DNA from: Ascidiimonas aurantiaca
GTDB lineage: Bacteria > Bacteroidota > Bacteroidia > Flavobacteriales > Flavobacteriaceae
DNA: 64,000 nucleotides
Assembly: GCF_037646345.1 (NCBI RefSeq)
Contig: NZ_JBBEWR010000011.1
Span: 107,066-171,065, forward strand
Direction: 5' to 3'
Positions within the stretch are counted from its first letter, which is position 1. The number at the start of each line of letters is the position of its first letter. The position numbers were made by a program, and so were the translations under genes. The notes under the pieces are model-generated. The model searched no databases and had not been told where the DNA came from. It saw nothing but the letters and a program-made list of their open reading frames with translations. Shown here in pieces: positions 26,823 through 35,327 of this stretch.

Positions 26823-28097
26823 ATGGAAATTGAAAAGCTTTACACTCGGTTTTTAGAAAGTACGGGGGCATCTACAGACTCCAGAAGCATTACTCCCGAA
26901 TGTATTTTCTTTGCGTTAAAAGGCGACCATTTTGACGGAAACCTTTTTGCTAAAAATGCACTGGACCAGGGAGCCGCAATGGCCGTTATCGATAACCCAT
27001 CGTATGAGATCCCAGGAAAAACCCTGCTGGTAAGCAATGTGTTAGAAACCTTACAAAAGTTGGCCACGCATCACCGAAGGCAACTCAAAACACCATTAAT
27101 AAGTCTTACCGGAAGTAATGGAAAAACAACCACCAAAGAGTTGATACACGCCGTTATTTCCACCAGTTACAGAACCGTTGCTACAACGGGAAACCTCAAC
27201 AACCATATTGGAGTGCCGCTTACCCTGCTTCGTTTACAGCCGGATACGCAAATAGGTATTATTGAAATGGGGGCCAATCATCAAAAAGAGATCGCTTTTC
27301 TTTGTGAGATCGCTGAACCAGATTATGGCCTTATTACGAACTACGGAAAAGCGCATTTGGAAGGTTTTGGCGGGGTTCAGGGCGTAATTAAAGGGAAAAG
27401 TGAACTATACGACCACCTAAAAACCCATAAAAAACATATTTTTTACTACCGGGAGGACCCCATTCAGGTAGAAAAATTAAAGACGTATTCCCGTAAAAGC
27501 AGTTTTGGCCCTACCTCTGAAGCAGACCTTACAATACTTATGAAAAGTACAGAGCCTTTCGTTACTCTTGAGGTGAATAATACCGAAATAAAAAGTAACC
27601 TTATCGGCTCATACAACTTTAATAACATAGCATATGCTATAGCGATAGGTAAACATTTTCAGGTACCTATAACACTTATAAAACAGGCCATTGAGGCATA
27701 TGTGCCTAAAAATAACCGTTCACAGATCCTTCAAAAAGGCAGAAATAGAATTATTTTAGATGCCTATAATGCCAATCCCAGCAGTATGAAAGTAGTACTG
27801 GAAAATTTTGAAAAAAATACCGATCCTCAAAAATTGGTTATTCTGGGAGACATGTTTGAACTGGGGGAAGATGCTGCAGCCGAACATCAATACATAGCAG
27901 ACCTGGCTGCGCGCCTTAACAATACCGAAGTGCTTTTAGTAGGTGAACATTTTCATAACACCCTTACCCAAAGTAAAAAATTCAGGTCTTACGAAGATCT
28001 GGAAACCTGGCTTCGGGCGCACCTTCCCGAAAACAAAACCGTTTTAATTAAAGGTTCACGCGGTATGGCACTGGAAAGGATACTGGACCTTTGGTAA
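26823..28097 (+). CDS. murF: UDP-N-acetylmuramoyl-tripeptide--D-alanyl-D-alanine ligase
   Basis: 424 residues from MEIEKLYTRFLES; a longer frame from 26775 would start inside the terminator. The N-terminal UDP-binding domain has STDSRSITPECIFFALKG; the central ATPase has SLTGSNGKTTTKELI (P-loop), NLNNHIGVPLTLLRL and IIEMGANHQKEI; the C-terminal domain has LDAYNANPSSM and VILGDMFELG. It adds D-Ala-D-Ala to the muramoyl tripeptide, the last cytoplasmic step of the peptidoglycan stem. Isolated murF next to gldJ is common in flavobacteria. Confidence 0.93.
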   Translation: MEIEKLYTRFLESTGASTDSRSITPECIFFALKGDHFDGNLFAKNALDQGAAMAVIDNPSYEIPGKTLLVSNVLETLQKLATHHRRQLKTPLISLTGSNGKTTTKELIHAVISTSYRTVATTGNLNNHIGVPLTLLRLQPDTQIGIIEMGANHQKEIAFLCEIAEPDYGLITNYGKAHLEGFGGVQGVIKGKSELYDHLKTHKKHIFYYREDPIQVEKLKTYSRKSSFGPTSEADLTILMKSTEPFVTLEVNNTEIKSNLIGSYNFNNIAYAIAIGKHFQVPITLIKQAIEAYVPKNNRSQILQKGRNRIILDAYNANPSSMKVVLENFEKNTDPQKLVILGDMFELGEDAAAEHQYIADLAARLNNTEVLLVGEHFHNTLTQSKKFRSYEDLETWLRAHLPENKTVLIKGSRGMALERILDLW

Positions 28098-28190
28098 GTT
28101 TTGCTAAAATTATCAGGAAACTTAGTCAAAGTGGTATTTTTTTAACAGAGGTGGTCATATCAAATTACAGTTCCCAAACACTCCTTTTAT

Positions 28191-28457
28191 TGCAAATACC
28201 ATCACTAAGCTGCCACGCAGCTTTGTTTTTAATTTTTCTTACCAGAAAGCGCAAGGTATCATCAAAACAAAGGATTATCTGCGATGATCCAGAAAAAACC
28301 CGCTCCTGCAAATACCATCCCTAAGCTGCGTGGCAGCTTTGTGTTTTTAATTTTTCTTACTAGAAAGCGCAAGCTATCACCAAAACAAAGGATTATCTGC
28401 GATGATCCAGAAAAAACCCGCTCCTGCAAATACCATCCCTAAGCTGCGTGGCAGCTT
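28191..28457. repeat. Tandem 116-118-bp repeats with palindromic cores (2.3 copies)
   Basis: Unit A is 28191-28306, unit B 28307-28424 and a partial unit C 28425-28457. Each begins TGCAAATACCATC and has the core AAGCTGC-3 bases-GCAGCTT, a perfect 7-bp stem, followed (in A and B) by a conserved part with AGAAAGCGCAAG, ACAAAGGATTATCTGCGATG and ATCCAGAAAAAACCCGCTCC. A and B differ at only a few places. The loop is CAC in A and GTG in B and C, so the stem-loop of A is flipped. The arrangement recalls REP/BIME elements. It contains no convincing gene. Confidence 0.75.
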
Positions 28458-28466
28458 AGGGATGGT
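28432..28466. repeat. Perfect 16-bp stem-loop downstream of tRNA-Val
   Basis: The two arms 28432-28447 and 28451-28466 are perfect complements around a GTG loop. It is the palindromic core of repeat unit C extended on both sides, and it lies 8 bases beyond the 3' end of tRNA-Val(GAC). No T-run follows on either strand, so it is not a standard terminator but could stop or process the tRNA transcript. Confidence 0.6.
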
Positions 28467-28474
28467 GCTTGATG

Positions 28475-28549
28475 TGGGTCATACTGGATTCGAACCAGTG
28501 ACTTCTACCCTGTCAAGGTAACACTCTAAACCAACTGAGTTAATGACCC
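28475..28549 (-). tRNA. tRNA-Val (anticodon GAC)
   Basis: Full cloverleaf on the minus strand: acceptor GGGTCAT/ATGACCC (7 perfect pairs) with discriminator A, anticodon stem TTACC/GGTAG with loop TTGACAG (anticodon GAC), and T arm ACTGG-TTCGAAT-CCAGT. CCA is not encoded. It reads GUC/GUU codons. Confidence 0.93.
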
Positions 28550-28559
28550 CGGTACACCA

Positions 28560-28567
28560 CAAAAATA
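28560..28567 (-). promoter_or_regulatory. -7 element upstream of tRNA-Val(GAC)
   Basis: TATTTTTG on the minus strand matches TAnnTTTG and ends 10 bases before the mature 5' end. The -33 element is weak. Confidence 0.45.
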
Positions 28568-28660
28568 AAAAAACCTTAAGTAAAACACGTATTAAAATAC
28601 TCCATATTACGTATCTTTCTTTAAAAGTTTACAGTACTCATCGTCTCCTTTTAAAAAAAT

Positions 28661-30760
28661 CTATATATCATTTGAAATAAGTCTGACCTTTACACCTTTA
28701 CTCACCTTTTTACCGGAACGATTTACCTCTATTTCCAGGTCTTTAAAATTATAGAGATCTACAAAATCGTAGTGATCTGATGTAAACTCGTGCCGGAACA
28801 AAAAACTCCCGTTAGGTGGAAATGAACCTTTAAACACTTTATAATCGTTGGCAATGACCCAAACCTCAGGATCAGGTTTGGCAGTATGCCTTAGCAGCCT
28901 CTGTATGAAGCTTTCTATGCGTTCTTGATAGGGATTGGTATGAAAAAGTGTTTTGCGCTCATCACAATATGCCTCTGCTCCCGCTATAAAAATAAACTGA
29001 TCTTTAGCAGAAACAAATGAAAACAAAAGATCGTCAGACCCTGTAAAGGTATTTCGAATGTTGTAATGAGGTTTCTCGTCATTCAATTCATATCTGAAGA
29101 TTCGGGTATCGATCATTTTATGGCGTCTGTCCTTAAAAATAAAAATCTCAATCTTTTGTAATAACTCTTTTTCAAGACGCGGAATACACTTTTTAAGTAC
29201 ATCTCTTACCACTCTGCTGTATCCAAAAAGACAAAGATGTATTTTACTGTTTGGATCTTCCAGATCCTCAAGTCGTTTTAGTAATTCACGTTTGAACTTT
29301 ACCACCATTTGGTCCATGTCATTCTCTGAGAAATCCAGCATATCCCTTCGAAGGCTTTTGAGGTCATTTTTATGCGGATTGACCAGCTTGTAGAAATAAT
29401 CAGGGACGTTTTGATCCGGCGGATTTTGAATTTTTACCTGTGCTATCTCTGATATACGCTTTGGATATTTTAACCGGAACAATAACTCAGGAATAGCGGT
29501 TTTATGACCGGCTCCTCTACCTGTAAAGACGGGTTCTTTTACTTTATAAAAATTCTCAAGAGAAATTAACAGATCCATTCCGTAATGTGCCTTACTGCGA
29601 TGCAATATGGATTCAAATTCATTTTTTACCTGAACTTTCACTTTCTCCGTTTCCGCTTTGCCATACCTGCGATCCAGTTTAGAAATAGTTCTTGACAAAC
29701 CCCGCAAAAATATTTTTAAGGAACGAGACGTAGATACTAATGAAGAAACTCCTACCAGATACTTATGGATATCATTAAAAAGAATAAGCTGAAGAAGGCT
29801 CCTTTTTACATTTTCTTCAATATCGTCCCGTATAGCATTGATCTCTCCCAGATGTTTATTAAAAAGTGTTTTAAATGATCTTTCATCATAATCATTTGGA
29901 TTGGTAATCACATACAACAAGGTATCTACGGAAAGCTGTAATGTATGTACCCTGCTGTTAAAAATAGCCGGAGAAAACTTGAGTATATGATGACTAAATT
30001 CCCTTTCCTGGATCTTAAGGCGTGAAGTAGCGAGATTCTGGAGCGCCAGTGTATTGTAATACAACGGATAATACCTTCCTATAAATGTTTTGACCGATTC
30101 ATACAACTTTTCTATCACCGGTTTTAACTCGTGATTTATGTATAGATTCTCATCTAGCTCTTTCTCATACCTCAACTCGGTTTCATCGTTTTCCGAAGTA
30201 CCTGCAAATACCTCTTTCGAGGTTACATTGATATCTTTTTGAAGCTTTTTTAACTTTGCGTCAATAACAACTGTGCTGGTAAAAAGCTCACACAATTCAT
30301 ACATTTTAAGAGATACTATAGTAAGTATTTCACTCTCACCCAAGTCACTTATGGTAATATCTGCATACTCTTCAGGAGAAAGATGCTCCACCATTTTACG
30401 AAACACAGCAGTAATACACAAAAACGAAACCAAAAATGCCAATATCAAAATAATAACCACAATAAGTAATCGCTGTTCCCACGGCCATGTTTTGAATATG
30501 GGAACAAATGCCAGAAAAAAAGCAAAAAATAACGACAGCACTGTAATAAATATACCAAAAAGAGCCCCTGTATTGTAATAAATGGTAGTAATAATGTTTT
30601 TAAAACGAATAATGTTCAACTCTTTAATACGTTTGTCTGGATCGTACAAAAGTTCTTTGGCTTTTTCCTTAATCTCCGCACTTATAGGATTACTCTTAAG
30701 ATAAAACCATCTCAGGACACTAAGCATTCGCTCCAGCATCTTAAAAACTACTGTTCTCAT
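28661..30760 (-). CDS. Large two-span membrane protein of unknown function, eIF2B-like C-terminus possible
   Basis: 699 residues; I do not recognise a named family. Two hydrophobic spans at about 65-88 and 97-119 (ALFGIFITVLSLFFAFFLAF; LLIVVIILILAFLVSFLCIT) are followed by a charged, helix-rich region of about 350 residues. The last 170 residues look like a Rossmann-type domain: HLCLFGYSRVVRDVLKKC, KIEIFIFKDRR, FIFIAGAEAYCD and EVWVIANDYKVFKG resemble in order and spacing the eIF-2B/ribose-1,5-bisphosphate isomerase pattern (S..V..vL, e.rp, vlvGAda, p..V....K). That similarity is my reading and unproved. The gene stands alone between tRNA-Val and the DUF4157 cassette. Confidence 0.6.
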   Translation of the reverse strand: MRTVVFKMLERMLSVLRWFYLKSNPISAEIKEKAKELLYDPDKRIKELNIIRFKNIITTIYYNTGALFGIFITVLSLFFAFFLAFVPIFKTWPWEQRLLIVVIILILAFLVSFLCITAVFRKMVEHLSPEEYADITISDLGESEILTIVSLKMYELCELFTSTVVIDAKLKKLQKDINVTSKEVFAGTSENDETELRYEKELDENLYINHELKPVIEKLYESVKTFIGRYYPLYYNTLALQNLATSRLKIQEREFSHHILKFSPAIFNSRVHTLQLSVDTLLYVITNPNDYDERSFKTLFNKHLGEINAIRDDIEENVKRSLLQLILFNDIHKYLVGVSSLVSTSRSLKIFLRGLSRTISKLDRRYGKAETEKVKVQVKNEFESILHRSKAHYGMDLLISLENFYKVKEPVFTGRGAGHKTAIPELLFRLKYPKRISEIAQVKIQNPPDQNVPDYFYKLVNPHKNDLKSLRRDMLDFSENDMDQMVVKFKRELLKRLEDLEDPNSKIHLCLFGYSRVVRDVLKKCIPRLEKELLQKIEIFIFKDRRHKMIDTRIFRYELNDEKPHYNIRNTFTGSDDLLFSFVSAKDQFIFIAGAEAYCDERKTLFHTNPYQERIESFIQRLLRHTAKPDPEVWVIANDYKVFKGSFPPNGSFLFRHEFTSDHYDFVDLYNFKDLEIEVNRSGKKVSKGVKVRLISNDI

Positions 30761-31245
30761 GAATTAGGTTGGTATTATATGCATCTCTTCTTTCTCTCCT
30801 AAAAATATAAAAAACAAATTATTATCCTGTTAAAAACTAAAATTAATCCTACAATTAATTAGCAAATTATTTTCAACATGAACTACCTATACCAGGTAAA
30901 AACGTAAGGTGGAAAAACACTACTTCTAATCTCATTTTTGTGTTCAGGTACTTATTCCAACATTACTTAAAATTAACGAACATCTTTTTTCAGGAAATAC
31001 TTTTTTACTTATTGTTGTCTAATATTCCATTCAAAAAACTGTAAAATTACCTATGCTACCAACCTCTTTATACTTTTAACAAAAGCAGGTATTTTCACTT
31101 GTTTTTTTATGATTAACGTCCAAATACATCGTTTTCATGTTGAAAATACGACTCTTTTTAAGTAAGTTTGGATGTTATGTGTTTGGAAAAATGAAAATTT
31201 TTAAACCAAATACTTCTCAAAACAGCACTTCTAAACAAAAAAAAT
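30761..31245. other. AT-rich intergenic region before the DUF4157 cassette
   Basis: 485 bases between divergent genes. It holds the probable promoter of the cassette at 31140-31170. Apart from that, stop codons are dense in all frames and no RNA or repeat is apparent. Confidence 0.6.
31140..31170 (+). promoter_or_regulatory. Promoter of the DUF4157-decarboxylase-HIT operon
   Basis: TTG at 31140-31142, 20-base spacer, TAAGTTTG at 31163-31170, an exact TAnnTTTG. The leader would be about 70 bases long, ending at the ATG at 31246. Confidence 0.55.
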
Positions 31246-33120
31246 ATGGATAGTCGCATTGCCAAAATGCCGGAGAATAAGAGCAATTCCATAGCTCTAA
31301 CAGTTTCTCAAAAGCAGATAGGTAATGCATCCCTTCTTCAATTTATAGATAATCGGCCGGAAAGTACCCTACAAAGAAGACTAAAAGAAATGGCAGATGG
31401 CAGCATACAAACCGGGCGTGTAGCACAATTGCAGGTTTTAATAAATGGATCTCATTCCAGAGCAAAAGAAACCGTGCAAAGAAAAGACAATCGTACCGGC
31501 TTACCAGACCGCCTAAAAATGGGTATTGAGAGCCTCTCCGGGTATGCTATGGATGATGTAAAAGTTCACTATAATTCAAATAAACCTGCACAACTAAATG
31601 CACATGCCTATGCACAGGGTACCGATATTCATATTGCATCAGGGCAGGAAAAGCATCTACCTCATGAAGCATGGCACGTAGTACAACAAAAACAAGGAAG
31701 AGTGCAGGCGACAAAACAGTTTAAAGACAAAACATATATAAATGATGATGCCCATCTGGAAGCAGAAGCCGATTTTATGGGGAATAAAGCATTTCATTAC
31801 AATGCGGTGGTACAACACCAATTATCACGAACGGGTCTTAAAGAAAATACCAAACAGTTAAAAACAATAGCTCCCATTCAATTAAAGCCCATTCCCGTGG
31901 CTATCACCGGGCTCACGCATTTAGTGAAAATGGTAAACGGCTCTATTATGGAAGGCAAAGAATCTATTGAACTGTCGCACGGGATGCCCGTTACCATTGA
32001 TAATGAAAATAAATACAGGTCAAGGCGGGGGCCTAACCAGGAATTGTATGAGCATGTAGATCGAAAATCTGAACACAATTATCGTTGGTTTCACGTATTG
32101 GCCATTGGCTCACAGAATGTTTCTCATAAAAACCTGTTCCTGCGAGATGAAACCTTTGTACCCGTAAAAGATGATGAAGTAGTGAGTACTACTCCGGCAA
32201 AAATTAGCAATTCCCACAGATTACGAGATATGAACCCGCAATCATTTGATTTTGAAGGACCTCAACCTCATCAAAAAAGGAATGAAGAAGCAGTTGAATC
32301 GTTGAGGTCACTAACTGAAAAAATCATAAAAGATGCAAGAGAGAGCCTTGCACAATCTGGAAATGAAGGAGCAGTAGTTAGAGAAGCTATTAAAGAATTT
32401 GCAAAAATGGCAGGAAATACATTGGGAGGTACATTTATTTCTATACTTTATGGATCTTATGCTACGGGTAGCCAGCGAAAAGCAACCCCCGAAAAGCCCG
32501 GATCTGATATTGACGCTATGTTTTCCTGCGACAATACGACCTACACGCTTTACCGAAGTGACCTGGTCCCTTTAATTAGTTTTTTTCTAAAACACCTTCA
32601 TGATATAGTAGGAGCCACCGTGGATGATGAAGTACCGGCAGAGTCCAAACACTTAATAGCTGCTAATGAAATGATGAAAGCGGCGAGTGCAAAAGTATTT
32701 TATCCTCAGGGTATGGATCAAAAACCTACCATTCACACCTTAGGTTTTTTCCTGGAGAAAATAATCGATATGAAAAGTTCCTCTCAAACCAAAACCGAAA
32801 GTGAACGTTTTGGAAAAGACTTTCTCGCAAGCGAATACTTACGGCTGCGATTAATTTTTAACATACTTTCCAGTCCTAATGAAGTTTCTTCCAACAATAA
32901 AGATGCCGTAGAGACTCTGAGAGCTACCTGGCTGGCCAGCCTTAAAAAACTAAGTGATGACCTTTTAAGCATGGGTGGTGAGAAAGGAGAAAGTGGAGTA
33001 GAGCATTTATTAAAAGACACTCATCATGAAGGCAAAAATGATGGTGAGATGTTTTTGGGGTACAAACGAGAACGAAATGGTGTAATACAACATTTAATCA
33101 GTTTATTGGATGAACACTAA
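31246..33120 (+). CDS. DUF4157 protein with C-terminal nucleotidyltransferase-like domain (putative toxin/effector)
   Basis: 624 residues, no signal peptide. Residues 31-50 carry the LLQFIDNRPES...QRRLKEMA motif often seen at the start of DUF4157 proteins. The DUF4157 domain (about 84-175) has GIESLSGYAMDDVKVHYNS and the protease-like HEAWH at 140-144 with later acidic residues (HLEAEADFMG). A middle domain (about 215-310) is unrecognised. At 398-425 comes a Pol-beta-type signature: a GSY motif (403-405) then SDIDAMF (420-426), with a later acidic VDDEV (459-463) that could be the third carboxylate. The gap between GS and DID is longer than usual. DUF4157 proteins are known as cargo of extracellular contractile injection systems and other polymorphic toxins; no injection structural genes are in the window. 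The next gene overlaps by 11 bases. Confidence 0.75.
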   Translation: MDSRIAKMPENKSNSIALTVSQKQIGNASLLQFIDNRPESTLQRRLKEMADGSIQTGRVAQLQVLINGSHSRAKETVQRKDNRTGLPDRLKMGIESLSGYAMDDVKVHYNSNKPAQLNAHAYAQGTDIHIASGQEKHLPHEAWHVVQQKQGRVQATKQFKDKTYINDDAHLEAEADFMGNKAFHYNAVVQHQLSRTGLKENTKQLKTIAPIQLKPIPVAITGLTHLVKMVNGSIMEGKESIELSHGMPVTIDNENKYRSRRGPNQELYEHVDRKSEHNYRWFHVLAIGSQNVSHKNLFLRDETFVPVKDDEVVSTTPAKISNSHRLRDMNPQSFDFEGPQPHQKRNEEAVESLRSLTEKIIKDARESLAQSGNEGAVVREAIKEFAKMAGNTLGGTFISILYGSYATGSQRKATPEKPGSDIDAMFSCDNTTYTLYRSDLVPLISFFLKHLHDIVGATVDDEVPAESKHLIAANEMMKAASAKVFYPQGMDQKPTIHTLGFFLEKIIDMKSSSQTKTESERFGKDFLASEYLRLRLIFNILSSPNEVSSNNKDAVETLRATWLASLKKLSDDLLSMGGEKGESGVEHLLKDTHHEGKNDGEMFLGYKRERNGVIQHLISLLDEH

Positions 33121-34726
33121 AAACCCTTTTCCTTATATTGATCAGAATAAAAACAGCTTAGACCAGTTAATTTCGCATCTAAAGCTTGCTCAGCATTTTT
33201 TTAATAAAAAACATAAAAACACCAGTAAAATACCTATTACTCCCTTTAATTATAAGAAAGAATTAAAAGGTGAAAAAATACCGGAAAATGGTAAATGCGC
33301 CAATCAGGTATATGAGGCATTGAGCGAGATTATTGAAGGTAGTTTTAAACCTGAATCCGAAAATGCATTGTTTAACATGATCCCCACACCTATTACCGAG
33401 ACCACAACAGCTTCCCTTTTAATGCAAATTCACAACAACAACGCTATTATGGATAGTTATGGGGGAAAATCTATTTTGTTTGAACAAAAAGTTGCCCGAA
33501 GTATTGGAAGCCTTATTGGCTGGAAAAAAGCTTATGGAATAAGTTGCAATGGGGGTAAAATCACTATGTTTTATGCCATTAAATTTGCTATTCAGCAATT
33601 GGTTCAGGACAGTTATGAAAATGGAATTCCCAATGATATTGTGATCCTGGTTTCCGGAGGCGCCCATTATTCTATAGAACATACGTGTAGCCTTGTAGGT
33701 TTGGGATCTAAAAATTGTATCAGGGTTCCCATTGGCTCCAGTAACGGCATGTCAGCAAAATCACTGGAAGCCGTTTTTACAGACCAAATACAAAAAGGAA
33801 AGCGTGTAGCCGCTATTATTTCCTGTGGCGGAACCACTCTGGATTTCATACATGAAAATACCGAAGTAGTTTATAATGCCATGCAAAAAGTAGTTATGGA
33901 AAACCAGTTAAGCTATACACCCTATCTACATCTGGATAGTGTAATTGGCTGGTTATGGTTTACCTTTATCAATGAAACCCGGGAAACAATACGATCATTA
34001 ACAAACGATTCCCTGATTACTGACAAACTGGTACACACGCTGACAAAACTGAGTAAAATTAAAAAGTTTGATTCAGTGGGTATTGATTTTCACAAAACCG
34101 GTTTATGCCCTTATTCCAGTAGTTTTTTTGTGGCAAAAAAAGAAAGGATCGTATCTGACGAAAAGCTTTCTTCAAAAAATTACGGAGAAATCAGAGCTTT
34201 TAATTATACTCTGGAAAATACGCGATCATCATCAGGTATCGCCAGTGCCTGGACCTCTATGCAGATAATGGGTATAAAAGGATACCAAAAATACCTTATA
34301 GCTCTCTTTAAAGCCAGTAAAATACTTAGTGAAGCCATAGATCATACACATCACTTTAAAGTTATAAACCTCGCTTCCAAAGGTTGGGAAATTATTTTTA
34401 CCATAAACCACTTCAAATTAAAGCGATGGTTTGGAGATAACTATGACAATAAAACCATCTCAGAATCATTCATTAAATACGTATGGAAAAAAATTGATGA
34501 AGGCGAAGACTTACCTCTTTTTAGTATTATTAAAAACTACGGAGAATGGTTTGGTAAAAACGATGGGCATGCTTTTATTATTTACAACATGAATATCTGT
34601 TTATCACATAAAACAGCCCGGCAAATTGCAAATGACATAGCGCACCAGTTAACACTGTTTAAAAAAGATATTACAGAAGGAAAAACAAAACTGCTCATTC
34701 AGGAACTGGAAACTCCTATAAGGTAA
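33110..34726 (+). CDS. Group II PLP-dependent decarboxylase (GadB/Ddc/TDC-like)
   Basis: 538 residues. The fold-type I signatures of group II decarboxylases are present: FNMIPTPITETTTASLL and YGISCNGGKITMFYAIKFA near the cofactor phosphate site, AHYSIEHT (His186 stacks on PLP), ISCGGTTLDFIHEN, HLDSVIGW (Asp276 binds the pyridine nitrogen) and DSVGIDFHKTG with the Schiff-base lysine at 329. The substrate is not predictable: acidic, aromatic and diamino acids are all used in this family. The position between a nucleotidyltransferase-like toxin candidate and a HIT protein (11-base overlap before, TAATG after) is unusual and points to a shared pathway. Confidence 0.85.
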   Translation: MNTKNPFPYIDQNKNSLDQLISHLKLAQHFFNKKHKNTSKIPITPFNYKKELKGEKIPENGKCANQVYEALSEIIEGSFKPESENALFNMIPTPITETTTASLLMQIHNNNAIMDSYGGKSILFEQKVARSIGSLIGWKKAYGISCNGGKITMFYAIKFAIQQLVQDSYENGIPNDIVILVSGGAHYSIEHTCSLVGLGSKNCIRVPIGSSNGMSAKSLEAVFTDQIQKGKRVAAIISCGGTTLDFIHENTEVVYNAMQKVVMENQLSYTPYLHLDSVIGWLWFTFINETRETIRSLTNDSLITDKLVHTLTKLSKIKKFDSVGIDFHKTGLCPYSSSFFVAKKERIVSDEKLSSKNYGEIRAFNYTLENTRSSSGIASAWTSMQIMGIKGYQKYLIALFKASKILSEAIDHTHHFKVINLASKGWEIIFTINHFKLKRWFGDNYDNKTISESFIKYVWKKIDEGEDLPLFSIIKNYGEWFGKNDGHAFIIYNMNICLSHKTARQIANDIAHQLTLFKKDITEGKTKLLIQELETPIR

Positions 34727-35169
34727 TGGACTGTATTTTATGTAAAATAAAAGAACAGACAGTTCCCTATTCCGGAGTTATAGCCAAAACAAAGTATTGG
34801 ACTATAATGGTAAGCCGTGAACAACACACATTGGGTACGCTAATTGTTTTTCACAATACGCATACAGTGCGTTTTTCCAGTATTTCCAAACAAGCCCTAT
34901 TAGAGTTTCAACATATTCAAGTAACATTTGAAAAAGCTTTAAGCAGCTTGTTTAATCCCGATTTATTCAATTATCTGCAATGTGGAAATCAGGTGGAGCA
35001 CCTACATTTTCATTTAATCCCGCGGTATAAGAGCTCAAGAAATTATCATAACCAAGAGTTCGTAGATATCAATTATGGAAACTCGGTCAAAGAAACACAT
35101 AAAATAACTTCTGACGCTTTTATCACCTTGTTGAAACACTCTATTCAATGCGAAATACATCCTTTTTAG
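34726..35169 (+). CDS. HIT-family nucleotide hydrolase/transferase
   Basis: 147 residues. The histidine-triad motif is EHLHFHLIPR at 91-100 (H92, H94, H96), preceded by the conserved NYLQCGNQV strand; an N-terminal CILC (C3, C6) may bind zinc as in many bacterial HIT proteins. HIT enzymes break P-N or P-O bonds of nucleotide conjugates such as AMP-lysine, aminoacyl-AMP and dinucleoside polyphosphates. Its ATG overlaps the decarboxylase stop by one base. It could remove a nucleotide put on by the first gene of the operon (immunity or recycling), which is inference only. Confidence 0.85.
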   Translation: MDCILCKIKEQTVPYSGVIAKTKYWTIMVSREQHTLGTLIVFHNTHTVRFSSISKQALLEFQHIQVTFEKALSSLFNPDLFNYLQCGNQVEHLHFHLIPRYKSSRNYHNQEFVDINYGNSVKETHKITSDAFITLLKHSIQCEIHPF

Positions 35170-35327
35170 AGCCTTACCTATCACACCATACTAATAACCA
35201 TATTTTTACCGCAACCATCTCTCAAAAAAGCCATCGAGCTACTCCCTTTTTTATTCAAACCCATCGTAATTTCATGGTACCCTGCACAAGAGCAAAGATA
35301 TTTTTCTCAATGATAATCTTATTATAA
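35148..35327 (+). pseudogene. Possible fourth cassette frame, apparently frameshifted
   Basis: An ATG at 35148 inside the HIT gene opens a 59-codon frame (starting MRNTSFLEPYLSHHTNNHIF). Near its end another frame continues as KDIFLNDNLIIMTTGANVLL and stops at an in-frame TAA after KTLKVIN (about 35402). A third frame then reads on to about 35543 (NFYSLYEQPLLFCLTNE...). Three overlapping frames without clear gaps are what a gene with two frameshifts would look like. I recognise no family, and chance open frames are not excluded. If real, this was a fourth coupled gene of the cassette, of roughly 130 residues. Confidence 0.3.

Noticed and set aside
28091..28324. 77-codon plus-strand frame after murF
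   Set aside because: It runs into the tandem repeat block, and its second half is just translated repeat; no protein-like composition.
28191..28457. Tandem repeats as a CRISPR array
   Set aside because: Units of 116-118 bp are nearly identical over their whole length, with no unique spacers and no cas genes nearby.
30761..31245. Remnant of an injection-system gene upstream of the DUF4157 gene
   Set aside because: Stops are dense in all frames, and no sheath, tube or baseplate-like peptide can be read.
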